A DNA stretch of 64,000 nucleotides from Coriobacteriaceae bacterium (lineage in GTDB: Bacteria; Actinomycetota; Coriobacteriia; Coriobacteriales; Coriobacteriaceae). Positions 52,999 to 61,597 of this stretch are shown here, piece by piece. Numbering within the stretch: position 1 is the stretch's first letter; the number at the start of each line of letters is the position of its first letter. A program made the position numbers and the translations under genes. The stretch lies in assembly GCA_902363875.1 (NCBI GenBank), contig CABJBO010000003.1, forward strand, positions 1-64,000, written 5' to 3'. Under the pieces are notes generated by a model. It saw only the letters and a list, made by a program, of their open reading frames with translations. It was not told the origin of the DNA and ran no database searches.

Positions 52999-53077
52999 GA
53001 TGATTTTTCTGGGACGGGGATTAAAAAAATCATTGAGTACCTAATGATTTTTTAATCCCCGTCCCAGAAAAATCATC
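52999..53077. repeat. 79-base near-perfect inverted repeat
   Basis: The left arm 52999-53034 and right arm 53043-53077 are reverse complements apart from one extra A in the left arm; the loop is eight bases (GAGTACCT). The arm holds TGGGACGGGGATTAAAAAA and ends in ATCATT. It begins 11 bases after the regulator's stop and can act as its terminator, but the length and perfect symmetry suggest a REP- or MITE-like repeat. Confidence 0.85.
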
Positions 53078-53087
53078 ACAGAAAGGA

Positions 53088-53963
53088 CTACTGCTGTTGA
53101 GCGCGGCGGGCGGCACGGCGTGCTCTTGCCTCTTGAATCTCTTCGAGGTGAGCAATGATCTCGGCAGCGCTTTCCTCGATGGCTTTGCCGTCGGTACGCA
53201 CTACAAAGCAGCCCAGGCGTTTCATGAGCGCGCGGGCTTCCGCAAGCTCACTACGCACGCTCTCGGGCTCGGCATAGGAGCCTGCGACGGCGCGGGCGTA
53301 GTCGTCGCCCAAGCGGCTATCGCGAATCTCGGAAATCACATCGACGGTCGAAATCAAGCCGAACAGGCGCATCGGGTCAACCTCGTAAATCGACTTGGGC
53401 GGCTCCATGCCATGCGCCAGTGGGACATTGGCGACCTTGTAGCCCTGATAGGCTAAATACATCGACAGCGGCGTCTTGGATGTACGCGACACACCCAGCA
53501 GCACGATATCGGCACCCGACAGATCGTCGCAACCACGACCGTCATCGTGCTCAACGAAATACTCCATGGCCTCGATACGATGGAAATAGCGGTCATCGGT
53601 CTTGTGAATCACGCCCGCAACGCACTTGGGCGGCACACCGATGAGCGACGACAGCACGGCAAGCGTCGGGCCGATCAGGTCGACCGAACGGATATGCAGC
53701 ATACCCAGGTAATCGAGCACGCGGGCGCGAAGCGCCGGATCGACAATGGTATGGAACACGGCGACATCGCGATGGTCGGCATCGACGCGCGGCCCCACAA
53801 ATGACTTGACCTGCTCCACCGAGGTCACCTTGGGCAGGCGCAAGAGACGAAAAGCCCCTTCATCAAATTGCCCGGACGCCGCAAGCACCACCTCACAAGC
53901 GGTATCGCCGAGCGAATCGGAGATAACGATAACGGTGGGACGAGCGGTGACCGGGCAATCCAT
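53088..53963 (-). CDS. Pyruvate, phosphate dikinase regulatory protein (DUF299 kinase/phosphorylase)
   Basis: A bifunctional enzyme that inactivates PPDK by ADP-dependent phosphorylation of the Thr beside its catalytic His and reactivates it by phosphorolysis. The P-loop GVSRTSKTPLS (about 157-167) and the N-terminal ISDSLGDTA segment (about 14-22) are the family marks. The 291 residues end in an Arg/Ala-rich helix. The PEP synthase regulator belongs to the same family, but the neighbouring ppdK decides the target. ATG 53963 follows AAAAGGAG and is 34 bases from the glyS end. Confidence 0.93.
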   Translation of the reverse strand: MDCPVTARPTVIVISDSLGDTACEVVLAASGQFDEGAFRLLRLPKVTSVEQVKSFVGPRVDADHRDVAVFHTIVDPALRARVLDYLGMLHIRSVDLIGPTLAVLSSLIGVPPKCVAGVIHKTDDRYFHRIEAMEYFVEHDDGRGCDDLSGADIVLLGVSRTSKTPLSMYLAYQGYKVANVPLAHGMEPPKSIYEVDPMRLFGLISTVDVISEIRDSRLGDDYARAVAGSYAEPESVRSELAEARALMKRLGCFVVRTDGKAIEESAAEIIAHLEEIQEARARRAARRAQQQ

Positions 53964-53997
53964 GCGGGGCTCCTTTTGCGCTTATGCGCAGGCTGGC

Positions 53998-56094
53998 TTA
54001 CTTTTTGCGGGCAAGCTCACCGATGTTGGCGATGCCGGAGAAAACGGCCTCGAAGCGGTTGAGCAGCTTAAGGCGATTATCGCGAAGCTGCTCGTCCTTG
54101 TCCATGACCATGACCTCATCGAAGAAACGGTCGATGGGCGCGCGCAGGGCGGCGAGGGCGGCAAATGCGGCCGGGTAGTCCTCGGCAGCAAGGGCGGCAT
54201 CGACGGCGGTCTGAGCAGCCTCGGAGGCGTCGGCGAGCGCAAGCTCGACCTCGCCCATCAGGCTGCGGTCATACTCCGCACCCAGCTCGGGCTTGGAGAT
54301 ATGCGCGGCGCGGGCATAGGCGGTCGCCAGGTTGTCGAACGTCTCAGCGTCGTTCTTGCGGGCCTCGTCGAGGGCGGCGCAGCGGGCAAAGAAGACGGAC
54401 GGGGCGATGATGTGCACCGCGGAGACGGCGGCGACGGTATCGGCCGGAATCTTTTCGTCGCGGGCCATGCTCACCAGGCGGCCATGGAAGAAGTCACGAA
54501 CCTGCTGGGCGACCTCGGCGGCGTCGAACTCAATGCCCTGCTCACTGTAGAGTTCGAGGGCAAAGTCGATGAGCGACGTGGGGTCGATCGGCAGACGGTC
54601 GCGCAGGATGTTGATAATGCCGATAGCGGCACGACGCAGCGCGTAGGGGTCGGAGGAGCCGGTCGGGGGCTCGCCGATGGCAAAGATACCGGCGATGGTA
54701 TCGAGCTTGTCGGCGCAGGCCACGATGCAGCCAGCGGTGCCCTCGGGCAGCTCGTCACCGGCAAAACGGGGACGATAGTGATCGCGAATAGCATGGGCGA
54801 CCTCGTCGTTCTCCCCCATCGCGGTCGCGTAATAACCGCCCATCACGCCCTGCTGGCTCGTGAACTCGACGACGGCGTTGGACACCAAGTCTGCCTTGCA
54901 CAGGTGTGCGGCGCGAGCAGCGTCGGCGGCAAGATGGGCGCCCAGGTGAGCCTCGCGGGCGATAGCGAGCGCGAGCTGCTCGATGCGCTCGGACTTGGCG
55001 AGCACGCTACCGAGCTTCTCCTGGAAGGCAACCTTGGACAGACGCTCACGGAACTCGTCGAGGGAGATCTTCAGGTCCTCCTCGTAGAAGAACTTAGCGT
55101 CGTCCAGACGGGCGCGCACGACGCGCTCGTTACCGTCGATCACGCGCTCGGCGTTCTCGGGCTTGCTGTTGGAGACGACCACGAACTCACGCGTCAGCTT
55201 GCCCTCCCCGTCATAGATCGGGAAGTAGCGCTGGTTGGTGAGCATGGACTCGCAGATAATCTCGTGCGGGACCTTGAGGAACTCCTCGTCGAAAGTACCG
55301 ACGAGCACCGTCGGCCACTCGCAGAGGTTAATGACCTCCTCAAAGACCTTCTTGGGCGTATCGACATGGCAGCCGGGGCGAGCGGCCTCGACCTCGGAGA
55401 TACCGGCAAGGATGGCCTCGCGACGGCGCTCGGCAGAAAGCACGCCGGCGTCCTCGAGTACCTGCTCGTAGGCGGCGGGGCTGGCGACAACGTGGTCACC
55501 GGGGCCGAGCACGCGATGGCCGCGCGTGGTGTTGCCGCTCGTCACGTCGGCAAACGACACGGGCACAACATCCTCGCCCAGAAGGCAGCAAATCCAGCGG
55601 ACCGGACGCACGAACGTCGCGTGCTCGTGGCCCCAGCGCTGGGAGCGGTAGTTGGGCCACTGCAGGCCGGCAATGGTCTTCTCGCACAGGGCCGTCAGGA
55701 TCGGGGTTGCCGGTGCGGAGGGAATGTTCTTCTCGGCAAAGACATACTCGCGACCGTCGGTATCCTCACGACGGACCAGGTCCTCGGCAGCCACACCGCA
55801 CTTGCGGGCGAAGCCCTGGGCGGCCTTGGTGGCGTTACCGTCAGCGTCGAAGGCGATGTTTGCCGCGGGGCCACGCTTGACCTCGTGAACCTCATCGGTC
55901 GCGGTGGCAACGTCGGCAACGAGCGCAGCCAGGCGACGCGGGCTCGAGATCACGCGGACCTCGCCGTGGGCCAGACCGGCCTCGTCGAGACCCTTGGCGA
56001 TCATGGTACCAAGCTGCTTGACGGCATTGTTCAGCGGTGCAGAGGGCATTTCCTCCGTACCGATCTCAAACAGGAAATCCTTAGCGTCTGCCAT
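53998..56094 (-). CDS. glyS: Glycyl-tRNA synthetase beta subunit
   Basis: The tRNA-binding subunit of the heterotetrameric (alpha2beta2) GlyRS. The 698 residues start with FLFEIGTEEMPS and contain the HD-like and DALR anticodon-binding regions (C-terminal AYARAAHISKP region). Most Actinobacteria use the single-chain eukaryote-like GlyRS, so the two-subunit form separates this lineage from them. ATG 56094 is three bases from the glyQ stop. Confidence 0.96.
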   Translation of the reverse strand: MADAKDFLFEIGTEEMPSAPLNNAVKQLGTMIAKGLDEAGLAHGEVRVISSPRRLAALVADVATATDEVHEVKRGPAANIAFDADGNATKAAQGFARKCGVAAEDLVRREDTDGREYVFAEKNIPSAPATPILTALCEKTIAGLQWPNYRSQRWGHEHATFVRPVRWICCLLGEDVVPVSFADVTSGNTTRGHRVLGPGDHVVASPAAYEQVLEDAGVLSAERRREAILAGISEVEAARPGCHVDTPKKVFEEVINLCEWPTVLVGTFDEEFLKVPHEIICESMLTNQRYFPIYDGEGKLTREFVVVSNSKPENAERVIDGNERVVRARLDDAKFFYEEDLKISLDEFRERLSKVAFQEKLGSVLAKSERIEQLALAIAREAHLGAHLAADAARAAHLCKADLVSNAVVEFTSQQGVMGGYYATAMGENDEVAHAIRDHYRPRFAGDELPEGTAGCIVACADKLDTIAGIFAIGEPPTGSSDPYALRRAAIGIINILRDRLPIDPTSLIDFALELYSEQGIEFDAAEVAQQVRDFFHGRLVSMARDEKIPADTVAAVSAVHIIAPSVFFARCAALDEARKNDAETFDNLATAYARAAHISKPELGAEYDRSLMGEVELALADASEAAQTAVDAALAAEDYPAAFAALAALRAPIDRFFDEVMVMDKDEQLRDNRLKLLNRFEAVFSGIANIGELARKK

Positions 56095-56097
56095 GGC

Positions 56098-57009
56098 TTA
56101 CGCCACCTCGCCTTCCTGGTCGGCATTCTCGTTGACTCCGGCGACCTCGGCCATGTAGGCCTCGCAGCACGCCTTGGCGACGGCGCGGACGCGCAGGATG
56201 TAGTTGGCACGCTCGACCGCGGACAGGGCGCCGCGGGCATCGAGCAGGTTGAAGGCGTGGCTGCACTTCATGACACAGTCGTACGCCGGCAACGGCAGCT
56301 TGCGCTCCAGGCAGGAATGGCACTCGGCCTCGTAGTCGTCAAACTTCTGACGCATCATCTCGACGTTGGCGACCTCAAAGTTATAGGCACTGAACTCGCG
56401 CTCGTTCTCGAGGAACACGTCGCCGTAGGTCATGGGCGTGCCGTCGGGCAGATAGCTCCACACCAGATCGTAGACCGAGTTGACGCCCTGAGCGTACATG
56501 GCGATACGCTCCAGGCCATAGGTGATCTCGACGGGCACGGGGTCGACCTCGATACCGCCCACCTGCTGGAAGTACGTGAACTGCGTGACCTCCATACCGT
56601 TAAGCCAGACCTCCCAGCCAAGGCCCCAGGCGCCCAAGGTCGGGCTCTCCCAGTCGTCCTCGACAAAGCGGACGTCATGGTCGTTGGGGTCCAGGCCAAT
56701 GGCGGCCAGCGAACCCAGGTAGAGCTCCTGGGCGTTGACCGGCGACGGCTTGATGAGCACCTGGAACTGATAGTAGTGCTGCATGCGGTTAGGGTTCTCG
56801 CCGTAGCGGCCGTCGGCGGGACGGCGGCAAGGCTGCGCATAGCAGGTGCGCCATTCGGCGGGACCGAGCGAGCGCAGCGTGGTCGCGGTATGGAAGGTAC
56901 CGGCACCGACCTCGGAGTCATAGGGCTGCATAATGACGCAGCCCTGCTCGCCCCAGTACTGCTGGAGGCGCAGGATGATGTCTTGGAAGGAAAGCGATGA
57001 AGCGTTCAT
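56098..57009 (-). CDS. glyQ: Glycyl-tRNA synthetase alpha subunit
   Basis: The catalytic class II subunit that activates glycine. The 303 residues have the highly conserved [51 protein letters not shown] and [11 protein letters not shown] 57009 follows AGAGG, a weak Shine-Dalgarno. The 59 bases before it, after lepB, contain TATAGT and could hold an extra promoter. No T-box was seen, although Gram-positive glyQS genes often have one. Confidence 0.97.
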   Translation of the reverse strand: MNASSLSFQDIILRLQQYWGEQGCVIMQPYDSEVGAGTFHTATTLRSLGPAEWRTCYAQPCRRPADGRYGENPNRMQHYYQFQVLIKPSPVNAQELYLGSLAAIGLDPNDHDVRFVEDDWESPTLGAWGLGWEVWLNGMEVTQFTYFQQVGGIEVDPVPVEITYGLERIAMYAQGVNSVYDLVWSYLPDGTPMTYGDVFLENEREFSAYNFEVANVEMMRQKFDDYEAECHSCLERKLPLPAYDCVMKCSHAFNLLDARGALSAVERANYILRVRAVAKACCEAYMAEVAGVNENADQEGEVA

Positions 57010-57068
57010 GCCTCTAATATCCCCTCGTCGAAACGATTACACGGTTAGGTACTGTACTATAGCGATTT

Positions 57069-57632
57069 TTAGTCGATAGCGCCGATGCGGTTGAGCGGCC
57101 AGTAGCGCACAAGCGCCACAGCGATCAAATCGGAGCGATCGACGGGACCAAAGTAGCGCGAGTCGGCAGAGTTTTCGCGGTTGTCGCCCATCACCCACAC
57201 GCACCCGTCGGGAACGGTGTAGGGATAACTCACCTGGGCGCCAGGCGCTTGGACCGAAAGCGGCCAACTCATGCCCGTCGTATAGTCCTCGTCGAGCGCT
57301 TGGCCGTCAACGACCACCTTGCCGTCCTGCAGGTCGACCGTCTGACCGGCCGTGGCAATAACACGCTTGACAAGAACATCATGCTCGGAAGTGGCATCGG
57401 GGTTGTGGAACACCACGATATCACCCTGTTTGACGGGCTGACCGAGCTCGAGGCTCACCTTTTGTGCCAGGATCTGGTCGCCAATCTCGATCGTGTCCTC
57501 CATGGAGCCGGTGGGTACCACAAAGGGCTCGACCACAAAGGTGCGGATCAGGAAGGTGGCCACGAGCGCGATCGCGATGACCGCGACCCACTCAAAAGCG
57601 CCCCTCAACGCGGAATGCTGCGATGGAACCAT
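57069..57632 (-). CDS. lepB: Signal peptidase I
   Basis: Removes signal peptides from exported proteins. One N-terminal membrane segment (about 14-34) is followed by the catalytic Ser in PTGSMEDTI (about 42) and the Lys in VKRVIATAGQ (about 88); the GDNRENSADSRYFGPV box is complete. The 187 residues are the Gram-positive size. ATG 57632 is used, with GAGGAG five bases upstream; it overlaps the trmD stop area. The rimM-trmD-lepB order is common in Gram-positives. Confidence 0.95.
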   Translation of the reverse strand: MVPSQHSALRGAFEWVAVIAIALVATFLIRTFVVEPFVVPTGSMEDTIEIGDQILAQKVSLELGQPVKQGDIVVFHNPDATSEHDVLVKRVIATAGQTVDLQDGKVVVDGQALDEDYTTGMSWPLSVQAPGAQVSYPYTVPDGCVWVMGDNRENSADSRYFGPVDRSDLIAVALVRYWPLNRIGAID

Positions 57633-57634
57633 TC

Positions 57635-58393
57635 TCACTCCTCGCTCTGCGAATACGAAGCGTCCAGAATCTCCTGCGCGTATGCGCGCTCCTGGGGCGT
57701 AAGCCGTGCCGTCTCGATCAGGTCGGGACGCCAGCGGCAGGTGCGCTCGATGGCATTCTTACGGCGCCAGGCATCGACCTTGGCATGGTCACCGCTCACG
57801 AGCACCGGCGGCACGCCCTCGCCGTTGAATTCAGCAGGGCGAGTGTACTGCGCATACTCGAGCAGGCCTCCGTCCTCGGCGGTCGAGAACGACTCGTCGA
57901 CGTTGCTCATCTCGTCACCAAGGGCGCCGGGAATCAGGCGTACGACAGCATCGGCAACGACCATAGCGGGAAGCTCGCCGCCCGTGAGCACGTAATCGCC
58001 GATCGACAGGCGCTCGTCGGCATACGCATAGGCACGCTCGTCGACACCCTCGTAACGGCTGCACACAAACAGCAAGCGCTCGCTTTTGAGCAGGCGCTCG
58101 GCCACATGCTGTGTAAAGGGCTCGCCACAGGGGGTAAAAAACACCACGGTGGGCTTAGGACCCTCGGAGCTAATAGCCTCGATGGCCTCGGCAATAGGCT
58201 CGACCTTCATGAGCATGCCCTGCCCGCCGCCGTACGGCTCGTCATCGACGGTACGATGGCGGTCGTGCGTCCAGTCGCGCAGGTTATACGCCTTAAAATC
58301 AAAAAGGCCGGCCTTGCGGGCGCGGCCCAAAATCGATGTGGACATGACGGGCTCAAACATCTCGGGAAAGACCGAAAGGGTCTCAATCAGCAT
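57635..58393 (-). CDS. trmD: tRNA (guanine-N1-)-methyltransferase
   Basis: Methylates G37 of tRNAs and prevents frameshifting. The trefoil-knot SPOUT fold shows DDEPYGGGQGMLMK (about 50-63), CSRYEGVDER and the GDYVLTGGELPA motif. The 252 residues are normal. ATG 58393 follows AGGGAGGA. It sits between rimM and lepB. Confidence 0.97.
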   Translation of the reverse strand: MLIETLSVFPEMFEPVMSTSILGRARKAGLFDFKAYNLRDWTHDRHRTVDDEPYGGGQGMLMKVEPIAEAIEAISSEGPKPTVVFFTPCGEPFTQHVAERLLKSERLLFVCSRYEGVDERAYAYADERLSIGDYVLTGGELPAMVVADAVVRLIPGALGDEMSNVDESFSTAEDGGLLEYAQYTRPAEFNGEGVPPVLVSGDHAKVDAWRRKNAIERTCRWRPDLIETARLTPQERAYAQEILDASYSQSEE

Positions 58394-58403
58394 GTTGTCC
58401 TCC

Positions 58404-58925
58404 CTACTTGTCCATATCGATCAGGCCGTCCATAACGTGGACGAAAATTGTTCCTGTGTCGGGAAGATCGAGCACAACCTGCTCGATCACGGGAATCAGT
58501 ACCTCGCCGTACCGATCACCCTCGACAACCCAAACATCGTTAGCGGGCGTCGACATGATCTCGACGATCGTGCCGAGCGAACCGAAGCGCTCGTCGACCA
58601 CCTCGCGACCCATCAGGTCGGTATAGGCGGCGTCGAGTGAATCGAGCTCAAAATCGTCACGATTTGCCAACACATAGCATCCCGTGATGCCCTCGGCGGC
58701 CGTCAAGTCGTCAATGCCCTCAAACGAGACCAGATCGCCATCGCCCGTATCGGTGACGGACACGACCGTGCAAAAGCGGTCGCGCTTGAGCGCCGGCGGC
58801 GTCAGGGCGACGCGCATACCCGGCTCTAATACAGAAGGAAGCCCCCGCAGCGGCTGCGCGAGGACCTCCCCCTTCCTTCCGTGCGGCTTGACCACACGGG
58901 CGATGTTTTTGTACTGGGACCTCAA
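58404..58925 (-). CDS. rimM: Ribosome maturation factor RimM
   Basis: Binds S19 and assists 30S head assembly. The 173 residues have the N-terminal RimM barrel (IARVVKPHGRKGEVLAQPL; usual GKIxxxHGlrGevkv) and the C-terminal PRC-barrel (AYTDLMGREVVDERFGSLGTI). The start is TTG 58925, four bases from the khpA stop. The Shine-Dalgarno is not obvious, so translation may depend on coupling. Confidence 0.93.
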   Translation of the reverse strand: MRSQYKNIARVVKPHGRKGEVLAQPLRGLPSVLEPGMRVALTPPALKRDRFCTVVSVTDTGDGDLVSFEGIDDLTAAEGITGCYVLANRDDFELDSLDAAYTDLMGREVVDERFGSLGTIVEIMSTPANDVWVVEGDRYGEVLIPVIEQVVLDLPDTGTIFVHVMDGLIDMDK

Positions 58926-58929
58926 GGTC

Positions 58930-59214
58930 CTAGCCCAGAACCTCTACCTCGACAGCAGTGTCGAGGCGAGCGGCCAGTGCACGGGCGAGCGTGCGAATGG
59001 CCTTGATGGTACGGCCACGACGGCCGATGACCTTAGCGACGTCATCCTCGGCGACAGAAACCTCAATCGTAGAGGCGTCATCACCATCAATGACCTCAAG
59101 GCTCACGGAATCCGGGTCGTCGACGATCTGAACAACGAGATATTCGACGAGATCGGCGATGCGATCTGAGAGCATTGCCTCACCCTCGAGCTGTGCAGCG
59201 TCAACCTCAGGCAC
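58930..59214 (-). CDS. khpA: KH domain RNA-binding protein KhpA
   Basis: A small RNA-binding protein that, with KhpB/EloR, affects cell division or sRNA-like regulation in some Gram-positives. The 94 residues contain one KH domain with VIGRRGRTIKAIRTL (GxxG loop GRRG at about 64-67). GTG 59214 follows GAGGAGT at the end of rpsP. Location between rpsP and rimM is the standard ylqC position. Confidence 0.92.
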   Translation of the reverse strand: MPEVDAAQLEGEAMLSDRIADLVEYLVVQIVDDPDSVSLEVIDGDDASTIEVSVAEDDVAKVIGRRGRTIKAIRTLARALAARLDTAVEVEVLG

Positions 59215-59217
59215 GAT

Positions 59218-59559
59218 TTACTCCTCGGCGCCCTCAGCGGCCTCAGCGGCAGCCTTAGCGGCCTCGGCCTCTTTGGCGAGCTGCTTCTTGGACTTCTTGA
59301 CGACGGTCTCGGTCTTCTGGCCCTCGTTGGCGGCCTTGACCAGAGCGGCGACGGCGTCGGTGAGCTGAGCGCCCTTGGACTGCCAGTCGGCGATCTTCTC
59401 GAGGTCGAGGTTGATGGTCTTGGGGGCGGTCATCGGGTTGTAGCGGCCAACCTCCTCGATGATACGACCGTCACGCGGGGCGCGGGAATCGGCGACGACG
59501 ACACGGTAGTACGGACGCTTCTTAGCGCCGTGACGAGCAAGGCGAATCTTGACTGCCAA
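59218..59559 (-). CDS. rpsP: 30S ribosomal protein S16
   Basis: A small-subunit assembly protein. The 113 residues show [20 protein letters not shown], the [13 protein letters not shown] loop and a Lys/Ala/Glu-rich tail of about 35 residues beyond the core, common in actinobacteria. TTG 59559 is the start with GGAGGAG eight bases upstream; the reading frame before it is unrelated. It leads rpsP-khpA-rimM-trmD-lepB. Confidence 0.95.
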   Translation of the reverse strand: MAVKIRLARHGAKKRPYYRVVVADSRAPRDGRIIEEVGRYNPMTAPKTINLDLEKIADWQSKGAQLTDAVAALVKAANEGQKTETVVKKSKKQLAKEAEAAKAAAEAAEGAEE

Positions 59560-59615
59560 AGGAAACTCCTCCAACCAAGCAGCTTTAGGCTGCAACTACA
59601 AACAAACAGTTGAAC

Positions 59616-59644
59616 ATAATACGCCATCGACGCGGGCAGGTGAA
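59616..59644 (-). promoter_or_regulatory. rpsP operon promoter
   Basis: On the minus strand TTCACC (59639-59644) and TATTAT (59616-59621) are 17 bases apart. The -10 is near consensus. It starts the rpsP to glyS run and leaves a leader of about 50 bases. Confidence 0.7.
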
Positions 59645-59748
59645 GTCCGTGAGACCAACTTCTTCGGTGTAGTCGAGGGCAAATCCATATCTTAGACAAG
59701 AATTCGGGATTTGCAAGCACATACACGCACCCCACATGAGCTGCGCGG

Positions 59749-59754
59749 TATACT
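59749..59754 (+). promoter_or_regulatory. dinB -10 element giving a leaderless transcript
   Basis: TATACT ends six bases before the dinB ATG at 59761, so transcription would begin at or next to the A of the start codon. No Shine-Dalgarno lies in GGTATACTCATGAC. No clear -35 was found. Confidence 0.5.
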
Positions 59755-59760
59755 CATGAC

Positions 59761-61014
59761 ATGGAAAGACGCGAACATACATACGGTTATGAGGATGCCA
59801 TGGGCGTCACGCCACCTCCCTGGACGGGTCCGGCGGTGGGCCTCATGGACCTCGATGCGTTTTTTGCTAGCGTGGAGATGCTCGATCATCCCGAATGGCG
59901 CGGAAAGCCGCTCATCGTGGGCGGAGACGCCGATTCGCGTGGCGTCGTGTCCACGTGTTCGTATGAAGCGCGTCGCTTTGGCGTGCACTCTGCCATGGCC
60001 TCGGCCGAGGCGCGGCGCTTGTGCCCGCAAGCCATTTGGACGCACGGGCACTTTGATCGCTACCGCGAGGTGAGCGCGCAGGTCATGGCGATTCTTGCCG
60101 AGGAAACGCCGCGCGTAGAGCGCGTATCCATCGACGAAGCCTTTATCGATATCACACCGGGTCGCTTTGCGCCCGAAGACCCGCTACTGGTTGCGCGGCG
60201 TATAAGCGACCGCGTGGCAGCGCTGGGAGTGACCTGCTCCATTGGCGTGGGCTGCAACAAGACGGTCGCAAAGATCGCAAGCGAGCGTGACAAGCCGTTT
60301 GGATTGACGATTGTGCGCCCCGGGACGGAACAGCGCTTTTTGGCCGCGCTACCAGTGTCTGCCATGAGCGGCATCGGGCGCTCGGCCGAGGAACGACTGC
60401 GCCGCATGCGCATCTACACCCTCGGCGAGCTATCACGTGCACCGGAATCCACCTTGGCCTCTATTTTTGGCGTCAACGGCGAACGCATGCGCCAGCGTGC
60501 GCTGGGACTCGAAATCTCCGAAGTCACAAGTCTCGATGAAGAGCGTGAGGTTAAATCGGTGAGCAATGAGCGCACCTTCGCGAAAGATTTGACTGAGCGC
60601 GGGGACATCGAAGCGGCGATTGCGCTGTTGGGCGAGTCAGTGGGACGCCGCCTGCGCCGTCAGGGACTGACGGGCGCCACGGTGACGCTCAAGCTCAAGT
60701 ATTCGTATGGCAGCGGGCGTACGGCACAGCGCCGGCTGCCTCATCCGACCGACGATGAGAACATCTTCGTGGCGGTTGCGCTCGAACTGCTCGACAACAT
60801 CTGGCAGGAAGGCACGCATGTTCGCTTAGCGGGCATCGGCATGAGCGACTTCGACCACCAAGGCGGCATCCAGACCGACCTGTTCTGCGAAGTCGACGAC
60901 CGCGGAGCCCAATCCAGCGACCGCCGCGACCTCTCAGTCGCTATCGACGCCGTCCGAGACAAGTTCGGCGACACCGCCCTATCCTTCGGCCGCCAATCCC
61001 GCTTCAACGATTAA
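59761..61014 (+). CDS. dinB: DNA polymerase IV (Y-family)
   Basis: An error-prone translesion polymerase. Metal-binding acids are in LMDLDAFFASVE (about 28-39) and SIDEAF (about 122-127); helix-hairpin-helix PVSAMSGIGRSAEERL, the little-finger domain and a beta-clamp motif QTDLF near residue 378 follow. The 417 residues are full length; about 25 residues precede the palm domain. ATG 59761 is the only start that fits, and it has no Shine-Dalgarno. It is divergent from rpsP and convergent with rsfS. I found no LexA box, so SOS control is unproven. Confidence 0.94.
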   Translation: MERREHTYGYEDAMGVTPPPWTGPAVGLMDLDAFFASVEMLDHPEWRGKPLIVGGDADSRGVVSTCSYEARRFGVHSAMASAEARRLCPQAIWTHGHFDRYREVSAQVMAILAEETPRVERVSIDEAFIDITPGRFAPEDPLLVARRISDRVAALGVTCSIGVGCNKTVAKIASERDKPFGLTIVRPGTEQRFLAALPVSAMSGIGRSAEERLRRMRIYTLGELSRAPESTLASIFGVNGERMRQRALGLEISEVTSLDEEREVKSVSNERTFAKDLTERGDIEAAIALLGESVGRRLRRQGLTGATVTLKLKYSYGSGRTAQRRLPHPTDDENIFVAVALELLDNIWQEGTHVRLAGIGMSDFDHQGGIQTDLFCEVDDRGAQSSDRRDLSVAIDAVRDKFGDTALSFGRQSRFND

Positions 61015-61026
61015 CCGCCTTTAGGC

Positions 61027-61069
61027 AAAAAGAAAGCCGGGCAGGTGCGGAAAACCGCAACTGCCCGGC
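61027..61069 (-). terminator. Rho-independent terminator of obgE-nadD-yqeK-rsfS
   Basis: GCCGGGCAG (61036-61044) pairs with CTGCCCGGC (61061-61069) with inner GCGG/CCGC. On the minus strand TTTCTTTTT follows. On the plus strand it may also stop dinB transcripts, although without a T-run. Confidence 0.85.
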
Positions 61070-61113
61070 GAAATGCGCGAAGCTAGCTAAAAATCCCCGT
61101 ATCAAATGAGCTA

Positions 61114-61569
61114 CTAGAGGAGATTGAGGGGGAGCTGGGGGGCGTCACCCCAGAGCTTTTCTAGGCGGTAGAAGTCGCGGGCTTCGGGAGTGAAGACGTG
61201 AACGACAACCGAGCCGTAGTCCATGAGCATCCAGGTCTTCTGCTCGCGGCCCTCGATGGAGAACGGATGCTCGCCGCAAGCCGCGGCGACCTTCTCCTCG
61301 ATCTCGTCGACGATAGAATCGACCTGGCGGTTGTTGGTACCGGTGGCAAGCACAAAGTAGTCGCACACGTCGGAAAGCTCGGTCAGGTTGAGCACCTGCA
61401 CGTCCTCGCCCTTCTTGTCGTAGGCGGCCTGCGCGGCGGCGCGGGCGACATCCTCGGCGGCGACACCGCTCGCGGACAGCGAGGCGGCGGTGCGGTCGGA
61501 CGTGGCAACGAAACTCTTGTGCTCCACACCTTCAAGAATCTGCTCGTCAGTCATGGTCTCGTCGGCCAT
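61114..61569 (-). CDS. rsfS: Ribosomal silencing factor RsfS
   Basis: Binds L14 and blocks 30S-50S joining under nutrient limitation. The 151 residues contain the conserved core with NLTELSDVCDYFVLATGTNNRQVDSI, split by its usual blocks, and MDYGSVVVHVFTPEARDFYRLEKLWGDA. About 40 Ala-rich residues precede the core, longer than in E. coli. ATG 61569 follows AGAGGT. It ends the nadD-yqeK-rsfS unit, the usual Gram-positive order. Confidence 0.93.
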   Translation of the reverse strand: MADETMTDEQILEGVEHKSFVATSDRTAASLSASGVAAEDVARAAAQAAYDKKGEDVQVLNLTELSDVCDYFVLATGTNNRQVDSIVDEIEEKVAAACGEHPFSIEGREQKTWMLMDYGSVVVHVFTPEARDFYRLEKLWGDAPQLPLNLL

Positions 61570-61597
61570 GGAATACCTCTTTCTAGACACACCCGAG

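Noticed and set aside
53746..57000. 1084-codon plus-strand frame opposite the regulator, glyS and glyQ
   Set aside because: It crosses three real genes and shows only low-complexity sequence.
57010..57068. T-box riboswitch before glyQ
   Set aside because: The gap is only 59 bases and has no T-box sequence or terminator.
59761..59795. LexA/SOS box at the dinB start (CGAACATACATACGGTT)
   Set aside because: The half sites GAAC and GGTT are too far apart and not a proper inverted pair, and the site is inside the coding region.
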